Assembly: GCA_965371805.1 (NCBI GenBank)
Contig: CBDUZW010000022.1
Location: 1-62,167 of the forward strand
Length of the DNA stretch: 62,167 nt
Reading direction: 5' to 3'
From: JAOZTV01 sp965371805
GTDB taxonomy: Bacteria; Acidobacteriota; Aminicenantia; UBA2199
The notes beneath the pieces were generated by a model, which was given only the letters and a program-made list of their open reading frames with translations, was not told the origin of the DNA and did no database searches. The translations under genes and the position numbers were made by a program. This document shows, piece after piece, positions 33,501 through 41,837 of the stretch (within the stretch, counting starts at the first letter, position 1; every line of letters begins with the position of its first letter).

Positions 33501-36158
33501 CAAAAAAAAGGAGAATTTGTTGAAGTTTCTGTAATAGATACAGGAATTGGCATTCCGGAGGATAAACAGAGTATTATCTTTGAATCATTTGAACAGGTAG
33601 ATGGATCAATAGAAAGAGAATACAGTGGAACAGGCTTGGGATTAGCTGTGAGCAAAAAGCTTGTGGAGCTCCATGGAGGAAAGATAGACATAGAATCCTC
33701 ACTGGAAAAAGGGTCAAGGTTCTTTTTCACACTACCAATCTCAAATAAAAAAAAAAGTGAATCTAAATCTGTAAAAGAAACCCCAAGTTTCCATTTAGTT
33801 GACCTTAAAAAAGAAGAAATTCAAGTTATAACAAATGATAAGGAACTTAATTTTCCAAAACTATCTAAGGACAAACCAAATATTCTTGTCGTAGATGATG
33901 AAACTATAAATCTGCAAGTTCTTGCTAATCACCTTTCCCTTCAGGACTATAGCGTCACACAGGTAACAAATGGAAAACGAGCATTAGAATTAATTGAAGA
34001 AATGTCCAACTCTGGAGAACAGTTTGACCTTGTCCTGCTTGATGTAATGATGCCGAGGATGTCAGGTTATGAAGTCTGCCAGAGATTAAGAGAAAAATTT
34101 CCACCGGACAAACTTCCTGTTATGATGTTGACAGCAAAAAGCAGAGCGGAGGATCTAGCAGCAGGATTTGAGGCTGGAGCTAATGACTACTTGACTAAAC
34201 CATTTAATAAGTTGGAATTATTAGCCCGTATTAAAAATCAAAAAAACCTGAAACATCTAATTGATGAAAGTAAATTAAACCAGAATGCATTATTACAAAG
34301 TGAGCAGAAATATAGAGATTTATTTAATCGTTTACCTGACGTTTACTATAGGACAGATAATGATGGAAATCTTCTGCTTATTTCACCATCATTTGAAAAA
34401 TTATTTGGTTATAGTTCAGAAGAAGCCTTAAAGTTAAATGTAGCAAGGGATCTATATTTTTATCCGGAAATCAGATCAGAATTGACAAAAAAAGTCATGG
34501 AACATGGAATCGTTGATGGCTTTGAAATTCAACTTAAGAAAAAAGACGGTAAAGTACTCTGGGTCAGTACAACAATGTACACCTATAAAAACGAGAATGG
34601 TCTTCAAATGGGAATTGAAGGTATTTTTAGAGATATTTCCGTACAGAAACAAGCTGAAGAAATGAGAGACCGCCTGATAACAGTTATTCACCAGGCAGCT
34701 GAATTTATAATGATAACAGATACAAAAGGAAATCTGGAATATGTAAATCAAGCTTTTGTTGATGGAACAGGGTATGATGAAAATGAAGTTATTGGAAAAA
34801 ACCCAAGACTATTAAAAAGTGGAAAACACAGCAATGAGTTCTACAAAGATTTATGGGTAACCATATCCAGTGGGAAAGTTTGGAAAGGTAGAATTACAAA
34901 TAAGAAAAAAGATGGCACTCTATTTGAAGAGGAAGCAACAATAACTCCGATAAGAAATTTTGATGGAGAGATAATCAACTATGTTGGTATGAAAAGAGAT
35001 GTCACAAAAGAGACCCGACTGGAATTTCAATTATTGCAATCTCAAAAAATGGAATCTATTGGCACATTAGCAGGCGGAATTGCACACGATTTTAATAACA
35101 TACTTTCAGCAGTAATCGGATATACTGAAATCAGCCTTCTGAGTGTAAAAGAGGAAACCGTTCAAAACAACTTACTGAAAGTTATGGAAGCCTCAAATAG
35201 AGCGAAGGAGCTTGTAAAACAAATCCTTACGTTTAGCAGAAAAACAACAATCGAACCAAAATCGGTTAAATTAAGAAACGTGCTTAATGAAGTTAAAGAA
35301 TTAATCCGGGCAACTATCCCTAGTTCAATTGAGATTAATTCAGATATTGTTTCAAATGCAACAATTATGGCTGACCCGACACAAATACACCAGGTAATAA
35401 TGAATCTTTGTACGAATGCAGCATATGCGATGAGAGATTCTGGAGGTACCTTATCATTAAGTCTAATGGATATTGATCAAAGGGACTCATATATAAAAGA
35501 TGATCCAGAACTGAAAGAGAACAAATATGTTAGATTATCTGTTTCGGATACTGGCCAGGGAATAAATCCTGATATGATTGGGAGGATTTTTGATCCTTTC
35601 TATACTACTAAAGAAAAAGGCCAGGGAACAGGTATGGGTTTATCAGTGGTACATGGAATAATAAAAAGATATAATGGCTCTATAAAAGTCGAAAGTATAC
35701 CTGATAAAGGGTCTGATTTCCATATATACTTACCAGTAATAAAGGATGAGGCCCCTCTGATTATTGACCAGGATAAATCTCTCCTTACCGGTAATGAGAC
35801 CATATTATTTGTTGATGATGAGGAAATCCAAACAGATATGGCTAAGAAAATACTTGAAAAAATTGGATATCAAGTTGATACTTCTACAGACAGTTTAGAG
35901 GCATTTGAAATATATAAGTCAAATCCTGAAAGATATCAAATGGTTATTACCGACATGACAATGCCCAATCTATCTGGAGCTACACTCAGTGAAAATATCC
36001 TGGCTTTATTTCCGGAACAACCCATAATTATCTGTACTGGTTATAGCGAAAAAATGTCTAAAAGTATATCAGAAAAAATAGGCATAAAAGGATTCCTCGA
36101 AAAACCTCTTGAAATAAAAATATTGAGTCAAATGATTAGAGATATTTTAGATAAATGA
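30522..36158 (+). CDS. Giant hybrid histidine kinase with two kinase cores and two receivers
   Basis: About 1,879 residues. In order: signal/anchor segment (YLSILIIFLLLTVYINA); about 13 Reg_prop repeats (WIGTYVDGLYKF, WLGTIGGGLNRF and others, residues 40-690); Y_Y_Y domain (to about 785); membrane helix (WWFYSIIILSIIGIIFLSIF); HisKA with phospho-His in NTSHELKTPLTG (about 855); HATPase (965-1075, DTGIGIPED); receiver 1 (LVLLDVMMPRMSG, 1120-1236); two PAS domains (1263-1500); a second HisKA-like region (LAGGIAHDFNNIL, about 1515); a second HATPase (DTGQGINPDMIG); and receiver 2 (MVITDMTMPNLSG, 1762-1878). No DNA-binding domain is present, so output is by phosphotransfer or an unlinked regulator. 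It ends overlapping the convergent gene by 12 bases. ATG 30522 is preferred to TTG 30516. Confidence 0.93.
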   Translation: MLINTKKYLSILIIFLLLTVYINASNTPDIQINIIADVQSQALSFLKDKDGFLWIGTYVDGLYKFDSKTLKHYVTASGFISSNNIPAMIEDKAGNLWFASSGGGLSRFNKDTNKIQHFILDKKKGIGLNSNNIYWSGKNNLIQDRKGYFWLGTIGGGLNRFDKKSHRFTYFKNDPNNPKSIINNNIRGLFEDSKNRLWIGTEGGLTVLDEQRSVIFNFKHNPKIATSISGDIVKSFLEDSEGNIWIGTESHGLNLFNEEKKNFKRFVFDPKNKDTLASDHIIHMNEDNSNQIWIAHESALTIYNIKKKEFFRFNGMNKDVTMSFSIKNSPKVWVLLDSGKIGIHDPDMKRFKLYRPEKGNPDSLSAEIVISIYEDSKELLWISTLGGLNSYNRTTGKFTHFFHDPSDPSTIPSTSNYSPGIFEDSNKTFWIGSALPAALSILNRNTGKIDKTYRFDPSDPFSIPDAQQVNMIIEDRDNSDILWMGTFKGLVSFNKKTEKFITHGRENAWNLIEDDTGNIWLSTWGKGIAKFNKKSEKFKYFSHDPNDPTSISDNLIVALFVSSKGQFWIGSENGLNLFNLKTEKFKNYKRDEGYLFDAVHSIGEDKNGNLWLGTNSGLAWFNPITEKSRVFTQEDGIQGSMFYANNGITTSNGEMWFGGTKGMNSFFPDQIKINKNIPTIKLSSIKQGGEEINLNKAPEKLEAITLDWNRNFFEFEFAAMDYSNSKKNSFAYMLIGLDKDWFYSGTKNFGRYSGLAPGKYRLKMKGSNNDGVWNKEGISLNITVLPPFWKSWWFYSIIILSIIGIIFLSIFYMIRLNREIKNRKNAESELKDSNKNLESVNEKLKRLDKLKDEFMANTSHELKTPLTGIIGLAESLIDGVGGDIPDLVKTNLQMIVSSGQRLSNLVNDILDFSKLRHKDINLKINDIDLHTLVNVVIAILNPIVMSKSVKIINLIPANVPNIRGDENRLQQILFNLIGNAIKFTDKGSIKINTQKKGEFVEVSVIDTGIGIPEDKQSIIFESFEQVDGSIEREYSGTGLGLAVSKKLVELHGGKIDIESSLEKGSRFFFTLPISNKKKSESKSVKETPSFHLVDLKKEEIQVITNDKELNFPKLSKDKPNILVVDDETINLQVLANHLSLQDYSVTQVTNGKRALELIEEMSNSGEQFDLVLLDVMMPRMSGYEVCQRLREKFPPDKLPVMMLTAKSRAEDLAAGFEAGANDYLTKPFNKLELLARIKNQKNLKHLIDESKLNQNALLQSEQKYRDLFNRLPDVYYRTDNDGNLLLISPSFEKLFGYSSEEALKLNVARDLYFYPEIRSELTKKVMEHGIVDGFEIQLKKKDGKVLWVSTTMYTYKNENGLQMGIEGIFRDISVQKQAEEMRDRLITVIHQAAEFIMITDTKGNLEYVNQAFVDGTGYDENEVIGKNPRLLKSGKHSNEFYKDLWVTISSGKVWKGRITNKKKDGTLFEEEATITPIRNFDGEIINYVGMKRDVTKETRLEFQLLQSQKMESIGTLAGGIAHDFNNILSAVIGYTEISLLSVKEETVQNNLLKVMEASNRAKELVKQILTFSRKTTIEPKSVKLRNVLNEVKELIRATIPSSIEINSDIVSNATIMADPTQIHQVIMNLCTNAAYAMRDSGGTLSLSLMDIDQRDSYIKDDPELKENKYVRLSVSDTGQGINPDMIGRIFDPFYTTKEKGQGTGMGLSVVHGIIKRYNGSIKVESIPDKGSDFHIYLPVIKDEAPLIIDQDKSLLTGNETILFVDDEEIQTDMAKKILEKIGYQVDTSTDSLEAFEIYKSNPERYQMVITDMTMPNLSGATLSENILALFPEQPIIICTGYSEKMSKSISEKIGIKGFLEKPLEIKILSQMIRDILDK

Positions 36159-37133
36159 TCTCCTCTCCATTCCTGAAATATGTTCATGATATCCGTAGTG
36201 TAGAAATTCCTGCCAGCAACTGTAAACAATCTTTATAGTATGATCATCTTTTGAGTTCAATATTGTTTTTATTGCCTTATTAATTCTGTTTTTTTCACTC
36301 ATCCCACCCTCCGGTAATCTTGATTCAGTAATCTCACCAAAGTCAGATATTAAGATCCCGGCAATTAATGCTATCCAGAAATATCTCAATGCATGATCTT
36401 GATTCATCACAAATGGAAGAACAATCCTTAATGCATGGCTGGCAGTTACGCCATGTAATAGTATAAAATCCCCACTGGTTATATAAAGTTTTACTGCGAA
36501 TAAAGCAATTATACTTAAATCGATCTTATATGGTTGTATCTCATCCATCTTAAAATCCGGATGTCTGGACATCTCAAATATTTTTCCTGCTATGATACCC
36601 TGATGGGGTACAAAATTCTTAAACCTATCTTTAAACTTGTTAAATATAGTGTATGCGCTGGATTTATTCGGTGATAAAATATCCCCGCTGAATTGATATT
36701 CTGAACTCCAAAAAGCTAGACTTATAGCAACCTCCTGTTCAGAATCAATTTCAAGAGCATAAGCGAGTCTGATAAGTGGATGAAAAGCAGATGCAGCAAC
36801 TCCTGAGAACAGTTTATCAAGATAGGTATTTAAAACATGTTTAATCCCGTTTATCTGTAATTCATTTTTGAAAAACTCAAGATAATTAGAAAAATATTCC
36901 CTTTTTCCAAGGTGTTTTTCAAATCCAGAAAAACCATCTGTAGATATGTCCCGCATAGGCTGAAGTTTAGAACAATAAATAGATGAAAAATCTTTAATAA
37001 TTGTTCCATTTCCTCCCATTCTTTCGAGTGCCGTCAGAGCCATAGGTAGATGATTGGCAAGACCTTTTCCAAAAAGAACATCATATCTCCAGCCTTTTTC
37101 TATCTCATAAGCAGCAATTTCATTTATCTTCAT
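36147..37133 (-). CDS. Questin-oxidase-like protein (DUF4243)
   Basis: A 328-residue all-helical protein matching the questin oxidase-like family: the segments SGVAASAFHPLIRLAYALEI, FILLHGVTASHALR and YFWIALIAGIL are characteristic (conserved His in FHPLIR and LLHGVTASHA). Fungal members perform Baeyer-Villiger-type ring opening of anthraquinones without known cofactors; bacterial members are uncharacterised. It stands alone and convergent to the giant kinase; the stops overlap by 12 bases. An oxygen-using function would sit oddly with the otherwise anaerobic look, so another role is likely. Confidence 0.75.
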   Translation of the reverse strand: MKINEIAAYEIEKGWRYDVLFGKGLANHLPMALTALERMGGNGTIIKDFSSIYCSKLQPMRDISTDGFSGFEKHLGKREYFSNYLEFFKNELQINGIKHVLNTYLDKLFSGVAASAFHPLIRLAYALEIDSEQEVAISLAFWSSEYQFSGDILSPNKSSAYTIFNKFKDRFKNFVPHQGIIAGKIFEMSRHPDFKMDEIQPYKIDLSIIALFAVKLYITSGDFILLHGVTASHALRIVLPFVMNQDHALRYFWIALIAGILISDFGEITESRLPEGGMSEKNRINKAIKTILNSKDDHTIKIVYSCWQEFLHYGYHEHISGMERRSFI

Positions 37134-37280
37134 AATTCCTCCATCCCTCTAACCTCTCTTAGGGTATACATTACTTCTACCAAAAAATAACTATATTTTC
37201 AACATTACTATTAGTATTTATATAATATAGATCCTATTTTTAATTTTTTTTTTCTGCTATAATAAATAAAAGGAGGTTTC

Positions 37281-37505
37281 ATGATTGAAAAAATTATACA
37301 TAAATGCTTAGCTTGCAATGGGACAGAACTTGTGTTTGGATATCTTGGAGGGACTGCCAGTGTGTTTGTTCCGAGTGGAGTTTTTACTATGTATGGTTTT
37401 AAAACTAGAACCTTTGTTTGTTTGAAATGTGGACAGGTAAATCAATATGTCTCAAAATCTAAATTGGAAAAATTAAGAGAAAAATTTTTGAATCCTGATT
37501 TGTAG
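37281..37505 (+). CDS. Small zinc-ribbon protein
   Basis: 74 residues with two Cys pairs, CLACNG (residues 9-12) and CLKCGQ (about 53-56), forming a zinc ribbon, separated by a Gly/Val-rich hairpin. No wider family is identified. Excellent ribosome site (aaaggaggt) 5 bases before the ATG and a TATAAT-like box at about 37255. It may be co-transcribed with the adenosyltransferase 74 bases downstream. Confidence 0.8.
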   Translation: MIEKIIHKCLACNGTELVFGYLGGTASVFVPSGVFTMYGFKTRTFVCLKCGQVNQYVSKSKLEKLREKFLNPDL

Positions 37506-37579
37506 AAATAAATATATTCTGAATAATAATTTTATCAAGTATGATATGCATTAATTGAACATAATGGAGATTAAAAGTA

Positions 37580-38095
37580 ATGGAGAAAGGCTTTGTACAT
37601 ATATATACAGGTAATGGTAAAGGAAAAACAACCGCTGCCTTTGGTTTAGCATTACGGGCGAGTGGAGCTGGTTTAAAAGTTTTTATCGCACAATTTGTCA
37701 AAGGCATGTTCTATAGTGAATTAAATGTTATTCCAAAACTGAAAAACATAAAATTAAAACAATACGGACAGGATTGTTTTATAATAAATGAACCGACAAT
37801 TGAAGATATTGAAATCGCAAGAGCAGGCTTAGAAGAGATAAAAACAATATTAAAATCTGATGAATATGATCTTGTTATTCTTGATGAAGCCAATATTGCT
37901 CTCTATTATAAGCTCTTTTCAACTGAAGAATTGATCAAAGTTTTAGAAGAGAGAAACCCAAAAATAGAAGTTGTAATAACGGGAAGAAAAGCGCCTGAAA
38001 AACTAATTGAATATGCTGACCTGGTTACTGAGATGAAAGAGATAAAACATTATTATACACAGGGTATTGAAGCCAGAAAAGGAATTGAAAAGTAG
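37580..38095 (+). CDS. cobO: Cob(I)alamin adenosyltransferase, CobO/BtuR type
   Basis: 171 residues: VHIYTGNGKGKTTAAFGLALRA is the P-loop (GNGKGKTT) of the CobA/CobO/BtuR family, followed by VFIAQFVKG, DLVILDEANIALYYKL (Walker-B-like LDEAN) and VITGRKAPEKLIEYADLVTEM. It transfers the adenosyl group from ATP to reduced corrinoid, making coenzyme B12. The Arg/Gly-rich N-terminal extension of E. coli BtuR is absent, as in many anaerobes. B12 could matter for some radical SAM enzymes, though none in the window shows a B12-binding domain. Confidence 0.95.
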   Translation: MEKGFVHIYTGNGKGKTTAAFGLALRASGAGLKVFIAQFVKGMFYSELNVIPKLKNIKLKQYGQDCFIINEPTIEDIEIARAGLEEIKTILKSDEYDLVILDEANIALYYKLFSTEELIKVLEERNPKIEVVITGRKAPEKLIEYADLVTEMKEIKHYYTQGIEARKGIEK

Positions 38096-38114
38096 ATCAA
38101 TTCCTGCTTTATGC

Positions 38115-39053
38115 TTAAGATTTTAACTCATTAATTAATAATTTCGAAAGGTCCGTTTCCCCTAGTTTATGTTCTTTAGCCAATGATAACATTTTTATAT
38201 TTTCAGGTTTTAAATCAAGTAATGTAGAACAATAGGAATCGACTGATACCGGATTTACCCCTGCAATAACTTTATTAATTTTTTTTATTTTTCCAGGGCC
38301 TGCGGGTCCATTAGTCGTTAACACATCCCCTGCATCAACTATACATAATGCAGGACTAATCAATGTATTCAAATCAGCAATACATTGAGATAAAAAACCG
38401 ACATCCCCATAAGAAGTTTTTGACCCTGAACCCTTATGAAAAAACTGATTGGTAGCATGAGAATTAGCACCCATCATATTTTTTAAATTACATGTAAGAC
38501 CGGTTCCTGTATGGTCTTTTATAACCGGTATATTTATAAATACATCACAATCAAATATATCTTTAATAATATCAACTTTCTTTAAAGATTTCCCAGAAGG
38601 AACTTTCTTATTGATAAAATTTTCAGAGCATTTCTTTACTAAACTAATCTCTTTTTTGTATTTATCCGAAAGTTCAGTCCGGTCCCAATAATTATCTGCA
38701 GGGTCTATTATATACTGCATTTCCTTTACACCTGCTTTTAAACACATAATAATAGTTGCCAACACTACATCAGGATGTGTATAACTTCCCCGAGTCTTCC
38801 ACCATGGAGGTGCGTTTATCAAAAGACCGACTCTACCATTTTTTGGAAGGAATCTCTCCATCCCTCCTAAGGCTTCGACTGCATCAACAGTATTTTTAAA
38901 CCTGTCAGTCCCATTTGCAACACTTATATTGATAGACTTTTTTGCTGCTTTCGCATAAAGAGAACTCTCTCCATCTCCTGTTCCAAGAACTGCAGCGGCA
39001 GTAATAAGAGTTCCACTCTTGATAAAATCCCTTCGGTTAATATTTTTTGACAT
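38115..39053 (-). CDS. DUF362 protein with Tat signal
   Basis: 312 residues. The twin-arginine signal NRRDFIKSGTLITAAAVLG opens the protein, so it is exported folded. The body matches DUF362: GGMERFLPKNGRVGLLINAPPW, HPDVVLATIIMCLKAGV, DVFINIPVIKDHTGTGLTCNLKNMMGANSH, VDAGDVLTTNGPAGPG and DSYCSTLLDL. Many DUF362 proteins carry a ferredoxin-like domain, but no CxxCxxC motif is seen here. Function unknown. The start overlaps the stop of the upstream sensor gene by one base, so they form a pair. Confidence 0.88.
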   Translation of the reverse strand: MSKNINRRDFIKSGTLITAAAVLGTGDGESSLYAKAAKKSINISVANGTDRFKNTVDAVEALGGMERFLPKNGRVGLLINAPPWWKTRGSYTHPDVVLATIIMCLKAGVKEMQYIIDPADNYWDRTELSDKYKKEISLVKKCSENFINKKVPSGKSLKKVDIIKDIFDCDVFINIPVIKDHTGTGLTCNLKNMMGANSHATNQFFHKGSGSKTSYGDVGFLSQCIADLNTLISPALCIVDAGDVLTTNGPAGPGKIKKINKVIAGVNPVSVDSYCSTLLDLKPENIKMLSLAKEHKLGETDLSKLLINELKS

Positions 39054-39967
39054 TATTCCCTCTCTTCCTGAAATTCAGGATAATTTTCTTTCAAACAATT
39101 TGGGCAAATACTATGAGTGAAAGAAGCTTCTGAATGTGCATCGATATATGCTTCCATTTGTTCCCATGAACCCTTGTCATCTCTGATTTGTTTGCAGAAT
39201 GAGCATATTGGGATTATTCCGTGTAAAACTTTTATCTCATCAGTTGCCTGTTGAAGTTTATTCTTTTCATTTTCCAGTAGTTTTCTAGATTTAGCAACAA
39301 GATAAGTTGTAATAAAAGCAATTATTGAAGATAATAAAACACCTAATACTGTCAATATTATGGTAATATTCTCAAGCCTTAACTGTTTTCTCTCTGCTCG
39401 TATAAAAAAATCATCCGCTTTTTTTCTAGCATAAGAGGTTAATTCCAGCATTTTAGCTTCAAGATGCCCTTCATGATCTGCACCTTTGAATTTTGTTATA
39501 TTTATAGCATCTTTTTTTTCCCCAGAATTTAGAAGTTTAACAACCTCCTCACGTATTGGCTTCCAGGAAATTAAAAGTCGTCTGGTTTGTTTTTCAAGAT
39601 CTTGTCCTTCTTTTCCAATAATCTGTTCTCGAATGACATCAAGTTGTTGAACAACTATATGCTCATTTTCGGACACATGCCTCAGAGCTGTCCTAATCTC
39701 ATCTGAAGTCTCAGCTAATACAACATCTTTCATACTACGATGCATTTTTGTTATATTGAGAGCAGCTAATAGTGAAGCATTTGAGACAATAAGCGGATGT
39801 TCATAAATATCTCTTGTAAAATTCCCTAATGTAAACAATCCATTTATTATTATTATTCCAAAAGAGAGAAATAGTATAATAATAAGCAGGAAACTAACCG
39901 TGAGTTTGTATTTTTTTAACATATTTAAAAAACCATTTGATGCTTTTTTACTCTTTTCTATAGACAT
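39053..39967 (-). CDS. 4-helix-bundle membrane sensor with C-terminal Cys module
   Basis: 304 residues. Helix 1 (VSFLLIIILFLSFGIIIING, about 25-45), an MCP-type four-helix-bundle sensor (about 50-200, with AALNITKMHRSMKDVVLAE), helix 2 (ITIILTVLGVLLSSIIAFITTYLV, about 203-226), a short coiled coil, then the Cys module IIPICSFCKQIRDDKGSWEQ ... HSICPNC. There is no methyl-accepting or kinase domain. The C-terminal module is shared with the proteins ending at 9838 and 11955. It is coupled to the DUF362 gene and divergent from the radical SAM cluster (about 70 bases to that promoter). Confidence 0.85.
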   Translation of the reverse strand: MSIEKSKKASNGFLNMLKKYKLTVSFLLIIILFLSFGIIIINGLFTLGNFTRDIYEHPLIVSNASLLAALNITKMHRSMKDVVLAETSDEIRTALRHVSENEHIVVQQLDVIREQIIGKEGQDLEKQTRRLLISWKPIREEVVKLLNSGEKKDAINITKFKGADHEGHLEAKMLELTSYARKKADDFFIRAERKQLRLENITIILTVLGVLLSSIIAFITTYLVAKSRKLLENEKNKLQQATDEIKVLHGIIPICSFCKQIRDDKGSWEQMEAYIDAHSEASFTHSICPNCLKENYPEFQEERE

Positions 39968-40037
39968 TCTTATTGGATTATATCATATTAAAAAAAAAGA
40001 ATCTAAAATATTTAAAGTCAAATTAAACCAAATTCCC

Positions 40038-40066
40038 TTGACACTTTTTTTTTCTTTCAATATAAT
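40038..40066 (+). promoter_or_regulatory. Consensus promoter of the radical SAM/acyl-synthase cluster
   Basis: TTGACA (40038-40043), 17 bases, TATAAT (40061-40066): a full consensus match. The expected start is about 40073, which is the A of an ATG opening a 28-codon frame (to 40159). The downstream genes all run the same way with overlaps or gaps under 60 bases, so this promoter can serve the whole 40.2-54.0 kb unit. Confidence 0.8.
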
Positions 40067-40245
40067 AACTTTATGGAATTAAAATTTATTTTTAATTATT
40101 TATGTATCTTTTGTGAAACACTTTATTTTTTAGATTACATTTTGAAATTTGACTTATAAAAATCATTCATGTTTTATGATTTTAAAAAAAAAACCAAATA
40201 TATTAAATCATTTATAAAAAAAAAAATGTACATATAAATCTTCAA

Positions 40246-41196
40246 TTGTTATATAAATGTAACTATAAATGTAAAATATGTAATTTTTGGAAGGAGAAAA
40301 AACATCTAGAATCTCCCACACTTTCTGTTAACCAGGTTAGAATAATTGCAGAAAAAATCAAACCATTAGGGCCACAGGTTATTTCAATTGGAGGTGGTGA
40401 ACCGCTTTTACATAAAAATATCATAGAGATAACAAAAATCCTTGCAAAAAACAATTTTCCAGTAATGATTTGTAATGGCTGGTATATAGATAAAAATCTT
40501 GCCAGTGAACTTTTTAAAGCAGGAATGTATGAAATCAGTATCTCACTTGACTATGCATCAAAAGAAAAACATGATAAGAATAGAGGTATAAATGGAGCGT
40601 ATGAAAAGGCATTAAGTGCTTTGAAAATATTACATGAGAACAGAATTTATCCTCACCAACGAGTTCATATGATATCTGTTGTTATGGATGATAATATTGA
40701 AGATATTGAAAAATTAATTCTTCTATCAAAACGTTTAGGTATAAGTTACCTTATTACATTGTACAGCGACTCAAGGGGGAGAAAGGAAAACAAATACCCA
40801 AAAAACGATATTTCTAAACATCTTTTAGGGTTAAAAAATAAATATCGGGAGTTTGTTGCTATTAAAGGGTATTTAGAACGTTTTTCAGAAGCTGCAAAAA
40901 ATCATAATAGTATTCTCCCCTGCTACGCTGGAGTAAATCTGTTCAATATTGATTCAAGTGGAGATGTTACAAGATGTATAGATTGTCTTGATGTATCTGC
41001 TGGAAATATATTTAGAGATGACATAACGTTAATTGAAAAAAAACTTCATACTCAATTTGAAAATGATAAGTGTGGTGGATGTTGGACAAGCTGCAGAGGA
41101 AACATTGAGACCTTAATGTATGGGAAGAGACGCTTGCTTGATCTTTTCGACAGTCGCAAATTAACCAAATCTATTCCAATTGGTAAGTTTTATTAA
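40246..41196 (+). CDS. Radical SAM protein 1 (SPASM-like), disputed 5' end
   Basis: About 316 residues from TTG 40246. The [4Fe-4S] motif is C5NYKC9KIC12, with SIGGGEPLLHKN as the GGEP motif and a C-terminal cysteine set (CYAGVNL, CIDCLD, CGGCWTSC) of SPASM/twitch type, so it holds extra Fe-S clusters. The frame is open back to 40207 and upstream codons (NVHINLQLLY) give the usual first beta strand, so TTG is too late. A better N-terminus comes from ATG 40169 (MFYDFKKKTKYIKSFIKK), which joins this frame if the A11 run at 40216-40226 has one more A; ATT 40210 is the other candidate. Substrate unknown; first of five radical SAM genes in the cluster. Confidence 0.85.
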   Translation: MLYKCNYKCKICNFWKEKKHLESPTLSVNQVRIIAEKIKPLGPQVISIGGGEPLLHKNIIEITKILAKNNFPVMICNGWYIDKNLASELFKAGMYEISISLDYASKEKHDKNRGINGAYEKALSALKILHENRIYPHQRVHMISVVMDDNIEDIEKLILLSKRLGISYLITLYSDSRGRKENKYPKNDISKHLLGLKNKYREFVAIKGYLERFSEAAKNHNSILPCYAGVNLFNIDSSGDVTRCIDCLDVSAGNIFRDDITLIEKKLHTQFENDKCGGCWTSCRGNIETLMYGKRRLLDLFDSRKLTKSIPIGKFY

Positions 41197-41197
41197 A

Positions 41198-41830
41198 ATG
41201 AGAAAAAATGAGTTTTTCAAAGAGAATTGGCAATTTTTTTTTAATATCTATATTTTTCTAAATATTTCAGGTTTTGTAGTATGGCAGACCTTAAAAACAT
41301 ATAAAGAAGGTAAACTCGATTTTATTGAAATCTCTTTTACTGTTCAAAATATTGTAATGCTTGCTTTTATCTTGCTTAGAAGGAAACATATTTCCATTAA
41401 TAAAAATGTCTTTGAGCAGCTTATTGCTCTTTTTGCTTTTTTTTCAGGACTTCTTTTTATAGGTCAACAATCAACCGGCGGAGTTTTAGCTGGTTCAATT
41501 TCAAAATATATTATATTAGTTTCAAATATTTTAGGAATTATAACTCTTTTAAATCTGGGAAAAAGTTTTGGAATTTTAATTGCTTTAAGAAAGATTAAAA
41601 CCGGTGGACTTTATAGTGTTATAAGACACCCTATGTATTTTACAGACATTTTGATCAGAATTGGATTTGTTATTAGTCATACAGGTTTATTTACGATTAC
41701 AGTATTGATAATTTCTTCTTCAGCATATGTATATAGAGCATACCTTGAGGAAAAATTCTTAAAACAAGACAAAGAGTATGGAATATATATAAAAAAAGTT
41801 AAGTATAGGTTTTTACCTTATATATATTAG
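41198..41830 (+). CDS. ICMT/PEMT-like membrane methyltransferase 1
   Basis: About 210 residues and five hydrophobic helices, ending in the isoprenylcysteine-carboxyl/phospholipid methyltransferase signature: GGLYSVIRHPMYFTDILIRIG (RHPxY) and EEKFLKQDKEYGIYIKKVKYRFLPYIY (EE, substrate side). Such enzymes methylate carboxyl groups or lipid head groups at the membrane using SAM. ATG 41198 follows the previous stop by one base; TTG 41180 is an alternative. The next two genes repeat the radical SAM plus ICMT pattern. Confidence 0.82.
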   Translation: MRKNEFFKENWQFFFNIYIFLNISGFVVWQTLKTYKEGKLDFIEISFTVQNIVMLAFILLRRKHISINKNVFEQLIALFAFFSGLLFIGQQSTGGVLAGSISKYIILVSNILGIITLLNLGKSFGILIALRKIKTGGLYSVIRHPMYFTDILIRIGFVISHTGLFTITVLIISSSAYVYRAYLEEKFLKQDKEYGIYIKKVKYRFLPYIY

Positions 41831-41837
41831 GAGTTTT

